A stretch of 64,000 bases of DNA. Origin: an uncultured Clostridia bacterium. Lineage in GTDB: Bacteria > Bacillota > Clostridia > Oscillospirales > Acutalibacteraceae. How positions within the stretch are numbered: the stretch's first letter is position 1; the number at the start of each line of letters is the position of its first letter. This document shows positions 1-8,178 of this stretch, piece by piece. Under the pieces are notes generated by a model, which was given only the letters and a program-made list of their open reading frames with translations, was not told the DNA's origin and searched no databases. The stretch is from contig CALEII010000032.1 in the NCBI GenBank assembly GCA_937876205.1, positions 62,001 to 126,000 on the forward strand, read 5' to 3'. The position numbers were made by a program, and so were the translations under genes.

Positions 1-2108
1 CCGTTACCAAGAAGCTTTTCTGCACCCGAGGCATCAAGAATTGTTCTTGAGTCAACCTGAGATGAAACAGAGAGAGCTATTCTTGAGGGAATATTTGCCT
101 TGATAAGACCTGTGATAACGTCAACAGAAGGTCGCTGGGTTGCAACAACAAGGTGCATACCTGCAGCTCGTGCCATCTGAGCAAGTCTTGTTATGGAGCC
201 TTCAACTTCAGAGGGAGCTACTGACATAAGGTCAGAAAGCTCGTCTATGATAATGACAATCTGAGGCATTTTCTGAAGTAATTCGTCTTTTTCACACAGC
301 TTATTATATGTGCCGATGTCACGCACGCCGTTTGTTGTGAATGTATTGTATCTGTTAATCATTTCTGTAACAGCCCAGCCTAATGCGCCTGCCGCCTTTC
401 TTGCGTCTGAAATAACAGGAACAAGCAGATGGGGGATACCGTTGTAGTTTGCAAACTCAACTGCCTTGGGGTCAATAAGTATGATTTTGACTTCACTGGG
501 CTTGGCATTATAGAGAATGCTGACAATCATTGAGTTAAGACAGACTGATTTACCTGAGCCTGTTGTACCGGCAACAAGCAGATGAGGCATCTTTGCAAGG
601 TCAACACAGACAACATTGCCTGCAATATCCTTGCCCAGAGCAACGTTCAGCTTGCTCTTTGCACCTCTGTATATATCACTGTCAACAATTTCACGCATTG
701 TGACCGTTGTTCTGTTGCTGTTGGGTACTTCAACACCGATTGCCGATTTGTTTGGAATGGGAGCTTCAATTCTTATACCTGCAGGCGCAGCAAGATGAAG
801 AGTGAGGTCATCTGCAAGACCTGTGAATTTGCTGATTTTTACACCGGGGGCAGGTGCGAGCTCATATCTCGTGACTGAGGGGCCGGGAACCACATCAACA
901 ACACTTGCCGAAACATTGAAGCTGTTGAGAGCATCAATAAGCTTGTCTGCTGTGGCTTTGAGTGCTTCTTTTGATGCAGTCTGTGTGTTTCTGACGGGCA
1001 TTCTCAGACAGCTGAGGGGAGGCAGAATGTAATTTGCTTCATCGGGGATCTTTTCTTTTTCTACTTCTGATGCGAATTTATCCTGTTCTTCATCAAGCTC
1101 TTTCTGTGAAAGCTTTTTCTCTTCCTGCTCAGCCTGCTTTTCTGCTGCCATTGCAAAAATATCTGTAACGGGTGCTTCTTCGTCATCTTCGTGTTCTTCT
1201 GCTTCGGGAACGGGAATCTCTTCTGCTTCGGGAGCCTCTTCAGTGATTTCTTCCGAAGGAACATCATCTTCACTCAGCAGGTCATCCTCACCGAATACTG
1301 CAAAGCGTTTCTTTTTCTTTGCGGGCTTTTCTTCGGGGAATTCTTCCTCTTCCTCGTAATCCTCATCAAGACCGTAATAGTCGTCGTCTTCCTGAGCCTC
1401 TGCGTCTTTCTGAAGCTCCTGTCTTGCTTTTTCTATTTTGTCGCCCATCTTCCTTGCAGGGGTTGCAATGCCTGTAATCAGTCTTACAAGTGTGAAATTT
1501 GTAAGGAACATTATCATAAGGAAAATTGCAACAAGCAGAATTGCCACTGCAGGGCCCTTTGATGTGCCTATAAGCATCAGCGCCTCACCGATGAGAGCAC
1601 CGAATATGCCCCAGCCGATTTTGCCGTAGTCGGAGTAGAGTCTGAACTGTGCAAGAACATCCTTGCCGAATTCAAACGCACCCTGATAACTGAAAACATA
1701 CATCAGCGCACTTATAAAGAGCACAAGAATGATGCTTTCTGCCAGCTTTATGCTGATTGAGGTTTTCAGCTTTTCCATTGTCATCATTATTGCTATGTAA
1801 ATCAGCACGCAGGGAAGAATGAATGCTGACCAGCCGAACAGACCGAACATAAAGCCTCTGATTGCATTCCAGACGGTACCCACTCCTGCGGGAATGAGCA
1901 CTATGCTGAAAAATACGAGAGAAACGGCAAATATGATAAGTGATATGGTCTGATTGCGTTTCTTAAGCTGTTCTGCACGGCGTATTTCTTCTTCGATGCG
2001 CAACTGCTCAAGCTGTGCCTTTGTGGGACGCTTTTTTTTCTGAGCAGTACCCTTGACGGGTTGCTTGCCGTTTTGTTTCTGATTTGTTTTTTTTCTTTGT
2101 TCTGCCAT
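1..2108 (-). CDS. ftsK: DNA translocase FtsK/SpoIIIE, C-terminal part beyond the window
   Basis: ATP-driven DNA pump that moves chromosomal DNA through the division or sporulation septum. About 702 codons are visible, running off position 1 without a stop. The N-terminus is basic (residues 1-50) and is followed by about four hydrophobic segments (roughly 55-190), as in membrane-anchored FtsK. A long acidic Glu/Asp-rich linker follows, then the motor domain. The Walker A motif GTTGSGKS lies at residues 514-521 (nt 546-569), followed by a Walker-B-like LIDPK region. The start is the ATG at 2106-2108, with AAGGAG just upstream at about 2115-2120. The gamma DNA-reading domain lies outside the window. 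The gene is downstream of spoVT on the same strand, separated by a repeat element at 2129-2423. Family assignment is firm; FtsK versus SpoIIIE cannot be settled from sequence alone. Confidence 0.95.
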   Translation of the reverse strand, partial: MAEQRKKTNQKQNGKQPVKGTAQKKKRPTKAQLEQLRIEEEIRRAEQLKKRNQTISLIIFAVSLVFFSIVLIPAGVGTVWNAIRGFMFGLFGWSAFILPCVLIYIAIMMTMEKLKTSISIKLAESIILVLFISALMYVFSYQGAFEFGKDVLAQFRLYSDYGKIGWGIFGALIGEALMLIGTSKGPAVAILLVAIFLMIMFLTNFTLVRLITGIATPARKMGDKIEKARQELQKDAEAQEDDDYYGLDEDYEEEEEFPEEKPAKKKKRFAVFGEDDLLSEDDVPSEEITEEAPEAEEIPVPEAEEHEDDEEAPVTDIFAMAAEKQAEQEEKKLSQKELDEEQDKFASEVEKEKIPDEANYILPPLSCLRMPVRNTQTASKEALKATADKLIDALNSFNVSASVVDVVPGPSVTRYELAPAPGVKISKFTGLADDLTLHLAAPAGIRIEAPIPNKSAIGVEVPNSNRTTVTMREIVDSDIYRGAKSKLNVALGKDIAGNVVCVDLAKMPHLLVAGTTGSGKSVCLNSMIVSILYNAKPSEVKIILIDPKAVEFANYNGIPHLLVPVISDARKAAGALGWAVTEMINRYNTFTTNGVRDIGTYNKLCEKDELLQKMPQIVIIIDELSDLMSVAPSEVEGSITRLAQMARAAGMHLVVATQRPSVDVITGLIKANIPSRIALSVSSQVDSRTILDASGAEKLLGN

Positions 2109-2128
2109 TTTTTACTCCTTGAGAAAGA

Positions 2129-2423
2129 AAATCAGAATTTGTCGAACCAAAGTTCGACAAGAATTCGCAATTGGAAATTTGCAATTCGCAATTGTGGAAG
2201 GGGCTTTGCCCCTTACCCCTCGTCGTCGTAAACTCCGTATCAATCGTTTCCGTGTAAACACGAAAACTCAATCACTTCGTTACTCCTCCTCTCCCCAAAA
2301 ATCTAATGATTTTCGGGGTCCCCATTATATAATGGTTCAAAAGGCGGAGCCTTTTCCTAAATTGCGCATTGATAATTGCTAATTGCCAATTTAATTTGTC
2401 GAGGGTACCTCGACAAATTATTG
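2129..2423. repeat. Hairpin-ended dispersed element, copy A1
   Basis: One of four related copies (others at 26176-26361, 29136-29324 and 39582-39771). Its ends are AAATCAGAATTTGTCGA (2129 side) and, inverted, CAATAATTTGTCGA (2423 side). Each end folds into a hairpin: GTCGAA/TTCGAC near 2140-2160 and TTTGTCGAGG/CCTCGACAAA near 2396-2417. Inside are the hairpins AAGGGGC/GCCCCTT and AAAAGGC/GCCTTTT. Compared with copy A2 it carries roughly 100 extra internal bases (about 2215-2325). No convincing target-site duplication is seen. The 2423 end lies one base from the stop codon of spoVT. It has no coding capacity of its own. Confidence 0.8.
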
Positions 2424-2424
2424 T

Positions 2425-2964
2425 CTATTCCTCAGTCTGCTTACCGAGGAAGGATGCTGCAACCTGAGCAAGCTTTATTTCAGCCTGAGTGGGGTTAGCA
2501 TTGTTTTCACCTGTGAGAAGAATCACGGCACCCGAAACATCACCGCCGCCGACGATAGGGTAGGCAATGGCAGCTTTTCGCTCAAGGGTGTCAATGGGGA
2601 AGAGGTCATAGTTGTCGGTGCCGGCAACATAGCTTGAACGGTTTTCCATAATATCCTCAAGCTCTTTTGTTATATGACGCTCCATAGCATCCTTTTTAGG
2701 CACACCCATACAAGAAATAACGTGGTCACGGTCAGTGATGATTACGGGCATATTTGTGGCTCTGTAGAGCACCTCTGCATACTGAGAAGTGAATTCTGAC
2801 ATCTCACCCATAGGTGAATATTTCTTAAAAATAACCTCACCGTCAGCATCAGTATAAATTTCCAATGGGTCACCCTCACGGATTCGCATTGTTCTGCGGA
2901 TTTCTTTTGGAATTACTACTCGTCCGAGGTCGTCTATTCTACGAACTATTCCTGTTGCTTTCAT
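2425..2964 (-). CDS. spoVT: Stage V sporulation protein T (AbrB-type regulator)
   Basis: Transcription factor of the developing forespore that adjusts sigma-G-dependent genes. The product has 179 residues, the usual SpoVT length. Residues 1-50 form the AbrB/SpoVT swapped-hairpin DNA-binding domain (MKATGIVRRIDDLGRVVIPK start); residues about 60-178 match the GAF-like sensor domain of SpoVT. The ATG at 2964 follows TAAGGAG (2975-2981) at about 10 nt. A promoter of sigma-G appearance (GTATA, 17 nt, GATAATA) lies at 3000-3028. That promoter and leader recur in two decayed copies at about 5565-5741 and 8528-8584. Confidence 0.96.
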   Translation of the reverse strand: MKATGIVRRIDDLGRVVIPKEIRRTMRIREGDPLEIYTDADGEVIFKKYSPMGEMSEFTSQYAEVLYRATNMPVIITDRDHVISCMGVPKKDAMERHITKELEDIMENRSSYVAGTDNYDLFPIDTLERKAAIAYPIVGGGDVSGAVILLTGENNANPTQAEIKLAQVAASFLGKQTEE

Positions 2965-2999
2965 ATATAAACATCTCCTTAATTTACAAATTGTGTTGT

Positions 3000-3028
3000 T
3001 ATTATCTGTATTTTGAGGAGATTTATAC
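3000..3028 (-). promoter_or_regulatory. Putative sigma-G-type promoter of spoVT
   Basis: Read on the minus strand: GTATA (3024-3028), a 17-nt spacer, then GATAATA (3000-3006), about 36 nt before the start codon. It resembles the forespore sigma-G pattern (gYATR and cATnnTA). The same two boxes with the same 17-nt spacing appear at 5713-5741 and 8556-8584, which supports functional conservation. Sigma specificity is inferred. Confidence 0.6.
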
Positions 3029-3084
3029 TGTGAGGATTTATTTTTATAGTTAACCGTGTTAGCATATTTGCTCTTCCGAATTGT

Positions 3085-5349
3085 TTATAAGTTAAGTAAT
3101 TTCAAAATCTTGGGATAGTACGGAGTTGCTTTTTCCATTTTATTATGTTCTCTATAAAAAATTATTATGTTATTATAACTAACAATCAACTCGGGAGCAA
3201 ATTCCTCTGGATATAATTTAGCAAATGTTTCGTTTATCTCAATAGCTTCAAGAAAATAAATTTCCGCGTTTTGAGTATCATCACAAGAATTATAAATGAC
3301 GGCCAACTCATTATAACACATCAACATTGAATGACCATAAATTTGGGAATGATTGTCGGACAGGGATTTTCCAAGGTTTATCGCTTCAAAGAAATGTATT
3401 TTTGCCTCTGTTGTATGATTAATACTTACATATAACAATGCCGCTTTTATGTAGGATTCCATTAAAAACACTTTATCTTCTTCGGAATCGTCTTTGAATT
3501 CTGCAAATGCTATAACTCCTTTTTGATAATAGGAAACCGCCAATTGAAATTGATCCGCTTGTTCATAAAACTCGCTTAAGTGTTCGTAACATTCAAACAA
3601 TCTGTATTTATAACGTTTAGGATTATATTCAGCTAATATATTAATCGTTGCTAATGCTCTAAGATAGTATCTAATTGCTTCCGTATAATATTCAAGACCG
3701 TGTAGATCCCCCATTTTACTATAAGCATCATAGAGCAATGTCAATGCGACGGGATCGCCTGGGTATACTTTGCAAATTTTAATAGCTTTAAGACAAAGGG
3801 CTTTTTTATGATAGATATCTGATTTTTCCGAAATGATCAACGCGTCGATATAACAATTGGCCAGATCTGTATTTATTCGAGTTGATTCTTTTCGTGAAAG
3901 TTCTTCCAGTATGTCTATCGCTTTTTTGATATGGTTTTGTGCGGTTGATATATCGGATAGTTTATAGTGACACATTGCGGAATTATGATAAACAATACCT
4001 AAATAAGCCTTGTAGTTTTGATAATTATTTTTGCTTAATTCTTCATAAATTTGTATCGAACTAAAAAAATGAAATTTCGCAGGCTCATATTGTTCTGACA
4101 CAAAACATGTCAATCCGCAAAGGTTATGGGATTCTGCCAAAGCACCTTTCGCTTTATACGTTTTTGGATGTTCATTTCCGTCACATTCCATGCAATGTAC
4201 TACAATGTTTTCAGCTATCTTCAACGACTTTTGGCAATCTATTTTTGCTGCAATGCCTTTCTCATATATTTGCTGTAAGGTGTACATTGCTGGTATAAAC
4301 TCGGCTTGTGCTGCGGAAGAAATGAGCATCAGTCCATACTCACGATCTACCTCGACATCGATGCCGTTCAGATATGCTAAGCCAATTAAATAATTGTGTT
4401 CTGGCGTTTTATTTCTGACAGTAGTGATTGCGGATGTGGTTTGCAATAATTGCGTTTGAAAGGATGCATCCTCAAAATTAATAACGCTATCAATTCCTAT
4501 TGCAACTAATGCCACTCTATTTGTTTTCTCCATTTCAACCGCAAAAATATCCGTGCCTTTTTCTTGCTTTTTCTTGCGGGCCAAAGGTAATTCGGTGGAA
4601 AGGACATAGTTATCCTGTTCTTCGCCGTTTTTATCAATTATCTTCTCTAAAAGTTGAGGAGTAACAAGCAGAGTAAACAGCTTGCAATCATCCAGAATTT
4701 TCTCGATATTTTCTTTGAAACTTTCGCCCGGGGTTAAAAACTCATCAAACCAAATAGCAATATCTCGACATTCGGGGTTATTGTGAATAAGTCGCATCAG
4801 CTCATTGGCGTACTTGCGGTCTTTTTTGCGGTAACTCAAAAATATGTAGGCATCAAAGGCCGCACGAACACGCTTGGCGAGTTCGTCGCTGATTAGAACC
4901 GATTCAAGATATTTCTTCAGTTTTTCTTCATAAGAAATTTCCGTCAGATCAGCACTATAAGGATTAAGATATTGCAGTTCGCCGAATTTATCGGGTTTAG
5001 AGTAAAACTCATCAATGCCCGGCTCCATCATAATCGGCAGAACAGGTATATGTTCTTTCAAAGCATAAGGGATATCCTCATCCATCGCACGATTGGGTGT
5101 GGATAAAAGTCTGAATGTAACAGGAATTACAAATAAGTTATTACGACCGAGATCGGTTTCTTTTTCATCCTCAGCGATAATCTCGGTCATATCCTCAGTA
5201 TAGTAGATGGCACAGTCGTGGGTTTTGAAAATATCATCACAAACCTTTTTGAAATATCTTTCAAAATCATCCGGATGACAGGTAAAATATACTCTCGGCT
5301 TTTTATCAATATCAAGCTTGTTTTTTGTCTCAACTTTAAAAGTTGCCAT
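3085..5349 (-). CDS. TIR-domain protein with TPR/Sel1-like repeats
   Basis: A 754-residue cytoplasmic protein. Residues about 15-150 form a first alpha/beta domain that looks like a divergent TIR (starting RVYFTCHPDDFE). Residues about 163-260 are a clear TIR domain: FDAYIFLSYRKKD (beta-A/box 1), then WFDEFLTPGESF, which carries the acidic residue expected for NAD-cleaving TIRs, and LFTLLVTPQLLE. From about 330 to the end the protein is helical with Sel1-like then TPR-like repeats, a usual sensor or oligomerisation module. Bacterial TIR proteins often deplete NAD+ or make cyclic ADP-ribose signals in antiphage defence; that role here is inferred. The start ATG has GAAGGAG 9 nt upstream. The gene stands alone between two copies of the spoVT leader, suggesting acquisition as a cassette. 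Confidence 0.85.
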   Translation of the reverse strand: MATFKVETKNKLDIDKKPRVYFTCHPDDFERYFKKVCDDIFKTHDCAIYYTEDMTEIIAEDEKETDLGRNNLFVIPVTFRLLSTPNRAMDEDIPYALKEHIPVLPIMMEPGIDEFYSKPDKFGELQYLNPYSADLTEISYEEKLKKYLESVLISDELAKRVRAAFDAYIFLSYRKKDRKYANELMRLIHNNPECRDIAIWFDEFLTPGESFKENIEKILDDCKLFTLLVTPQLLEKIIDKNGEEQDNYVLSTELPLARKKKQEKGTDIFAVEMEKTNRVALVAIGIDSVINFEDASFQTQLLQTTSAITTVRNKTPEHNYLIGLAYLNGIDVEVDREYGLMLISSAAQAEFIPAMYTLQQIYEKGIAAKIDCQKSLKIAENIVVHCMECDGNEHPKTYKAKGALAESHNLCGLTCFVSEQYEPAKFHFFSSIQIYEELSKNNYQNYKAYLGIVYHNSAMCHYKLSDISTAQNHIKKAIDILEELSRKESTRINTDLANCYIDALIISEKSDIYHKKALCLKAIKICKVYPGDPVALTLLYDAYSKMGDLHGLEYYTEAIRYYLRALATINILAEYNPKRYKYRLFECYEHLSEFYEQADQFQLAVSYYQKGVIAFAEFKDDSEEDKVFLMESYIKAALLYVSINHTTEAKIHFFEAINLGKSLSDNHSQIYGHSMLMCYNELAVIYNSCDDTQNAEIYFLEAIEINETFAKLYPEEFAPELIVSYNNIIIFYREHNKMEKATPYYPKILKLLNL

Positions 5350-5415
5350 ATCCTTTTCTCCTTCAATTTTATCTCATCTTATATAACACATCAATTCGAT
5401 ATTTTACGCAAAATT

Positions 5416-5444
5416 ATTATACCACAATGCAATATCTATTACAA
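5416..5444 (-). promoter_or_regulatory. Sigma-A-type promoter of the TIR-TPR gene
   Basis: On the minus strand: TTGTAA (5439-5444), 17 nt, TATAAT (5416-5421), with a TGG extension directly before the -10 (TGn motif). It lies 67 nt upstream of the TIR-TPR start codon. Confidence 0.6.
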
Positions 5445-5446
5445 TA

Positions 5447-5481
5447 AGCAACAGCGAGGTGTAATTCACCTCGCTGTTGCT
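5447..5481. other. Perfect 15-bp inverted repeat
   Basis: AGCAACAGCGAGGTG (5447-5461), loop TAATT, then the exact complement (5467-5481). It lies just upstream of the promoter of the TIR-TPR gene. No T-run follows on either strand, so a terminator is doubtful. A protein-binding site or structured 5' element is possible. Confidence 0.6.
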
Positions 5482-5516
5482 ATGTAAACACCCTTGTGTT
5501 CAATATGGAATACTCA

Positions 5517-5550
5517 CAAAAAGCCAGTGTTTATGCGCTCTTTCTGGCTT
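5517..5550 (-). terminator. Terminator after the spoVT-like minigene
   Basis: On the minus strand AAGCCAG (5550-5544) pairs with CTGGCTT (5527-5521) and is followed by a run of T. It lies 15 nt beyond the stop codon of the 12-codon spoVT-like reading frame at 5565-5603. Confidence 0.6.
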
Positions 5551-5564
5551 TGGTGTATTATACC

Positions 5565-5603
5565 TCATTCCTCGATTCTTCTTACAATTCCTGTTGATTT
5601 CAT
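5565..5603 (-). pseudogene. Truncated spoVT copy: 12-codon N-terminal fragment
   Basis: ATG followed by 11 codons and TGA, encoding MKSTGIVRRIEE. This matches the first 12 residues of SpoVT (MKATGIVRRIDD) with two changes. TAAGGAG lies at 5614-5620 as in the intact gene. The upstream promoter boxes are also retained (5713-5741) but separated from the start by a 74-nt insertion that contains an imperfect GGCGT/ACGCC hairpin. The rest of the gene is missing and a terminator follows at once. It could be a decayed duplicate or a surviving short transcript or peptide gene. Confidence 0.7.
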
Positions 5604-5712
5604 ATATTCATTTCTCCTTAAATTATATTGTGTTATATATTACGAGCAAACACAAGTAACAAGGTTCACTCAGGCGTCAAAATTTCCAATTTTGAAAACG
5701 CCGTGTGGTTCT

Positions 5713-5741
5713 TATTATCTGTATTTTCAGGAGAATTATAC
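5713..5741 (-). promoter_or_regulatory. Second copy of the spoVT-type promoter
   Basis: GTATA (5737-5741), 17 nt, GATAATA (5713-5719) on the minus strand. Both boxes are identical to those of spoVT at 3000-3028, and most of the spacer matches too. It precedes the 12-codon spoVT-like fragment. Confidence 0.55.
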
Positions 5742-5926
5742 TGCAGTAATTTGTTTTTGGAATAAAAACGAAATGTGAATAATAAAAAACAAAAATTCCG
5801 ATTTCTCTAACTGAACATTTACTGCTATCTTGTGAGGGCGGATTTTTTATGTATTTACAAAATATAATTATGATATACTGTAATTAAATTAAAATAATTA
5901 CATATAATTTAACAGGAGGGATAATG

Positions 5927-6499
5927 ATGAATACTGATTACAGAAAACTTTGTATTGAACTTTTCGGTACGGATGATGTTGCAAAACTCAGACAGATTGC
6001 GAAAAAGACAAATACCAACCGTAATGCAGGTCGTAAAAGAAAGTTTACAGCAAAAGAGCTTGCTGAAATCGAAAAGATGCTCGAAAACGGTGCAACAATA
6101 AATGCCGTAGCTGAGCATTACGGTACATCAAGGCAAATTGTTGATAAATACATCAATACTCCGCCTGAAAAAAATTACACTCTCCGAATGACATACATGT
6201 ATAAACAACATCCTTGCACGATTATTGATGTAGACTTCCTTAATGAAAGAATTTCAATCAGGAACAGAACTCCCGATATTTTACACCGAGCATTTGGTGT
6301 AGTAGAAAATCCTACATGGGAACAGTTTCAGGAGTTTCTTGCGGACCGTTGTTATCCTGCAACAAGAGGTAACATAAAATCTATTCTTAAAAATCTTGGA
6401 ATTGATTCTTATGATACTCTGCAGATTATAGAAAAGACAAAAGGCAAAACCGCTGACGATGATATGTGGATTAGATTTAAGTATTACAAGTTTGATTAA
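5927..6499 (+). CDS. HTH domain protein of unknown function
   Basis: A 190-residue soluble protein. Residues about 35-75 form a resolvase/homeodomain-like helix-turn-helix with a basic GRKRKF lead-in and the recognition segment AVAEHYGTSRQIVDKYI. The C-terminal 115 residues contain a conserved-looking block (TLRMTYMYKQHPCTIIDV, then RAFGVVENPTWEQFQEFL and CYPATRGNIKSILKNLG) that I recall from uncharacterised Clostridia proteins, in some cases beside HipA-like kinases; no kinase is present here. Two in-frame ATGs follow AGGAGGG: 5924 (4 nt) and 5927 (7 nt); the second is preferred. It begins the accessory set between two spoVT-leader copies. Likely a regulator, but its target is unknown. Confidence 0.75.
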   Translation: MNTDYRKLCIELFGTDDVAKLRQIAKKTNTNRNAGRKRKFTAKELAEIEKMLENGATINAVAEHYGTSRQIVDKYINTPPEKNYTLRMTYMYKQHPCTIIDVDFLNERISIRNRTPDILHRAFGVVENPTWEQFQEFLADRCYPATRGNIKSILKNLGIDSYDTLQIIEKTKGKTADDDMWIRFKYYKFD

Positions 6500-6506
6500 A
6501 TAATAG

Positions 6507-6677
6507 ACCTTACAGCGCTCATTTAAGTACATTTATGGAATAAATTATTATGCACATTCATCAATCGATTCTATACTTGTAAAATTAAACACAGATAAAC
6601 CTACAGATTACGAACAATTAGCAACTTGGCTTAATGAAACCAAGCACCACAATGGTTGTTATATTTTAGGAATATAG
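6507..6677 (+). pseudogene. Possible C-terminal gene remnant without a start codon
   Basis: A 56-codon open frame between two stops, without a plausible start or ribosome binding site. Its composition looks coding (for example DKPTDYEQLATWLNETKHHN, ending GCYILGI). It follows the HTH gene directly and is followed by a terminator hairpin at 6709. It may be the tail of a gene whose 5' part was lost, or a frameshifted extension. No family was recognised. Confidence 0.35.
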
Positions 6678-6708
6678 CCAATTTCCAATTTGCCGAACTG
6701 AATTCAAA

Positions 6709-6737
6709 CTGCGCTCATTGAGGGCAGTTTTTGTTTT
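6709..6737 (+). terminator. Terminator after the HTH gene region
   Basis: CTGCGCTC (6709-6716) pairs with GAGGGCAG (6720-6727), with one mismatch, followed by TTTTTGTTTTT. A near-identical hairpin closes the small-gene cluster at 8482-8510. Confidence 0.7.
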
Positions 6738-6835
6738 TAAGATTGAATTGTATAACGGTAGTATGCTATTATAAAAAACAGAAATATGCGGTTGCAGTTA
6801 ATGATGCAAAAACATAAGTATTTAAGGTGATAAAT

Positions 6836-7516
6836 ATGATATACATAACTGGTGATACTCATATTCCGGTGGATATCAAAAAACTGAATTCTAAAAAGTT
6901 TCCTGAACAACGGGAACTGTCCGAAAATGACTATGTCATTATATGCGGAGATTTTGGCGGAGTCTGGGAAAATCGTCCCTCGGACTTATATTGGCTAAAA
7001 TGGCTTAATACACGGAATTTTACCACACTTTTTGTGGATGGGAATCATGAGAATTTTGAGTTATTGAACACATATGAACTTGTTGATTTCTGCGGAGGAA
7101 AAGCACACAAAATCGCTGATAAAATATATCACCTAATGCGAGGTGAAATTTTTCAAATCAACGGTAAAAGCTTTTTTGCTTTTGGTGGTGCTGAATCTCA
7201 CGATAAGGAATACAGAACTTCCGGAAAAACCTGGTGGACAGACGAAATGCCATCTGCTGATGAATATAAAAATGCCATTTCAAATCTGAACAGATATAAG
7301 TGGGAAGTTGATTATGTTATTACTCATTGCTGTGCTACATCAATTCAGCAGGAAGTAGCATCAAATTTAAAAACAAATGAACTTACTGACTTTTTTGAAA
7401 ATATCAAATCAAAACTGACATACGATAAATGGTTTTGCGGACATTATCATGTCGATAAAACAATCGCAAATAAGCAACACATATTATATAATGAAATAAT
7501 AAAACTTTCTGAATAA
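6836..7516 (+). CDS. Calcineurin-like metallophosphoesterase
   Basis: A 226-residue cytoplasmic phosphoesterase of the calcineurin-like superfamily with the complete di-metal set: GDTH near residue 6, GDFGG near 39, GNHE near 70, THC near 165 and GHYH near 200. Substrate unknown; small stand-alone members include nucleotide phosphodiesterases and protein phosphatases. The preferred start is ATG 6836, with AAGGTG about 6 nt upstream; a GTG at 6827 is in frame but overlaps that site. It has no signal peptide, unlike the secreted phosphoesterase at 26493. It ends before a terminator at 7576. Confidence 0.9.
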   Translation: MIYITGDTHIPVDIKKLNSKKFPEQRELSENDYVIICGDFGGVWENRPSDLYWLKWLNTRNFTTLFVDGNHENFELLNTYELVDFCGGKAHKIADKIYHLMRGEIFQINGKSFFAFGGAESHDKEYRTSGKTWWTDEMPSADEYKNAISNLNRYKWEVDYVITHCCATSIQQEVASNLKTNELTDFFENIKSKLTYDKWFCGHYHVDKTIANKQHILYNEIIKLSE

Positions 7517-7575
7517 CAAAAGATAAAAATATTTTTTATTATCATTTTTCAATAAACATCATAATTAAATTAACA

Positions 7576-7617
7576 AAGCGAAGCCTGGATTACACAGACT
7601 TCGCTTAAATTTTTTTA
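7576..7617 (+). terminator. Terminator after the phosphoesterase
   Basis: AAGCGAAG (7576-7583) pairs with CTTCGCTT (7599-7606), with an inner CTG/CAG pair, followed by AAATTTTTTT. Confidence 0.75.
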
Positions 7618-7635
7618 TTTAAGGAGATTTTAATT

Positions 7636-7887
7636 ATGGACAAAACAATCAGACGAATCAAACTTTCTACAGAAAAAGATGAAAATGGCTCATTTTGCAG
7701 CATAATCTTTGAGAACAAGCATGCTCTTGTAAGATTCCATGACGGCAGAAACGGATGGCAGAGATATATTCATCAGAGCTATCCTTCCGGCATAGAAAAT
7801 CTTGCAGAGATTTTTGCAGCTATCGAAGATTTCGAAGCACTTGATTGCTACTTTTGTGATGATGAGGAAGAATGTGATGAGGAATAA
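7636..7887 (+). CDS. Small acidic protein, unknown
   Basis: An 83-residue protein starting at ATG 7636 behind AAGGAG (7621-7626). It has a mixed alpha/beta appearance with FENKHALVRFHDGRNGWQRY in the middle and an acidic, cysteine-containing tail (CYFCDDEEECDEE). No family was recognised. The next gene starts inside its 3' end, so the two are translationally coupled. Confidence 0.7.
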   Translation: MDKTIRRIKLSTEKDENGSFCSIIFENKHALVRFHDGRNGWQRYIHQSYPSGIENLAEIFAAIEDFEALDCYFCDDEEECDEE

Positions 7888-8167
7888 TTTCCTTGAAGAA
7901 TTCTATCACGGTAACATTGCACCACAAAGCCAGTCTTTCAGCAAAGATAATGATTTTAAAACTGCATGGGATAAACTTTCAAAAAACGAAGAAATACTTT
8001 CAAAGATACTGACAGGAGAAGAACACAGGCTTTTTCGTGAATATGCAGATGCCTTAGGACGAGCATTCACAGTCAATGACAAAGAGGCATTCATCAGAGG
8101 CTTTAAAATAGGAGCACGAATAATGTTTGATATATTCGACAACCCGGACGAGCTGATGTTTATTTAG
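7877..8167 (+). CDS. DUF6809-like small protein
   Basis: A 96-residue protein. The N-terminus (FLEEFYHGNIAPQ), a charged helical middle (LTGEEHRLFREYADALG) and the end (FIRGFKIGARIM) match my memory of DUF6809 proteins, small Clostridia proteins of unknown role often seen in mobile or accessory DNA. The start ATG 7877 has GAGGAAG 6 nt upstream and overlaps the previous gene by 11 nt. The family link is from memory. Confidence 0.65.
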   Translation: MRNNFLEEFYHGNIAPQSQSFSKDNDFKTAWDKLSKNEEILSKILTGEEHRLFREYADALGRAFTVNDKEAFIRGFKIGARIMFDIFDNPDELMFI

Positions 8168-8178
8168 GAGGATATGTT

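Noticed and set aside
5447..5481. Considered as a rho-independent terminator
   Set aside because: The stem is perfect but no T-run follows on either strand; listed only as an inverted repeat.
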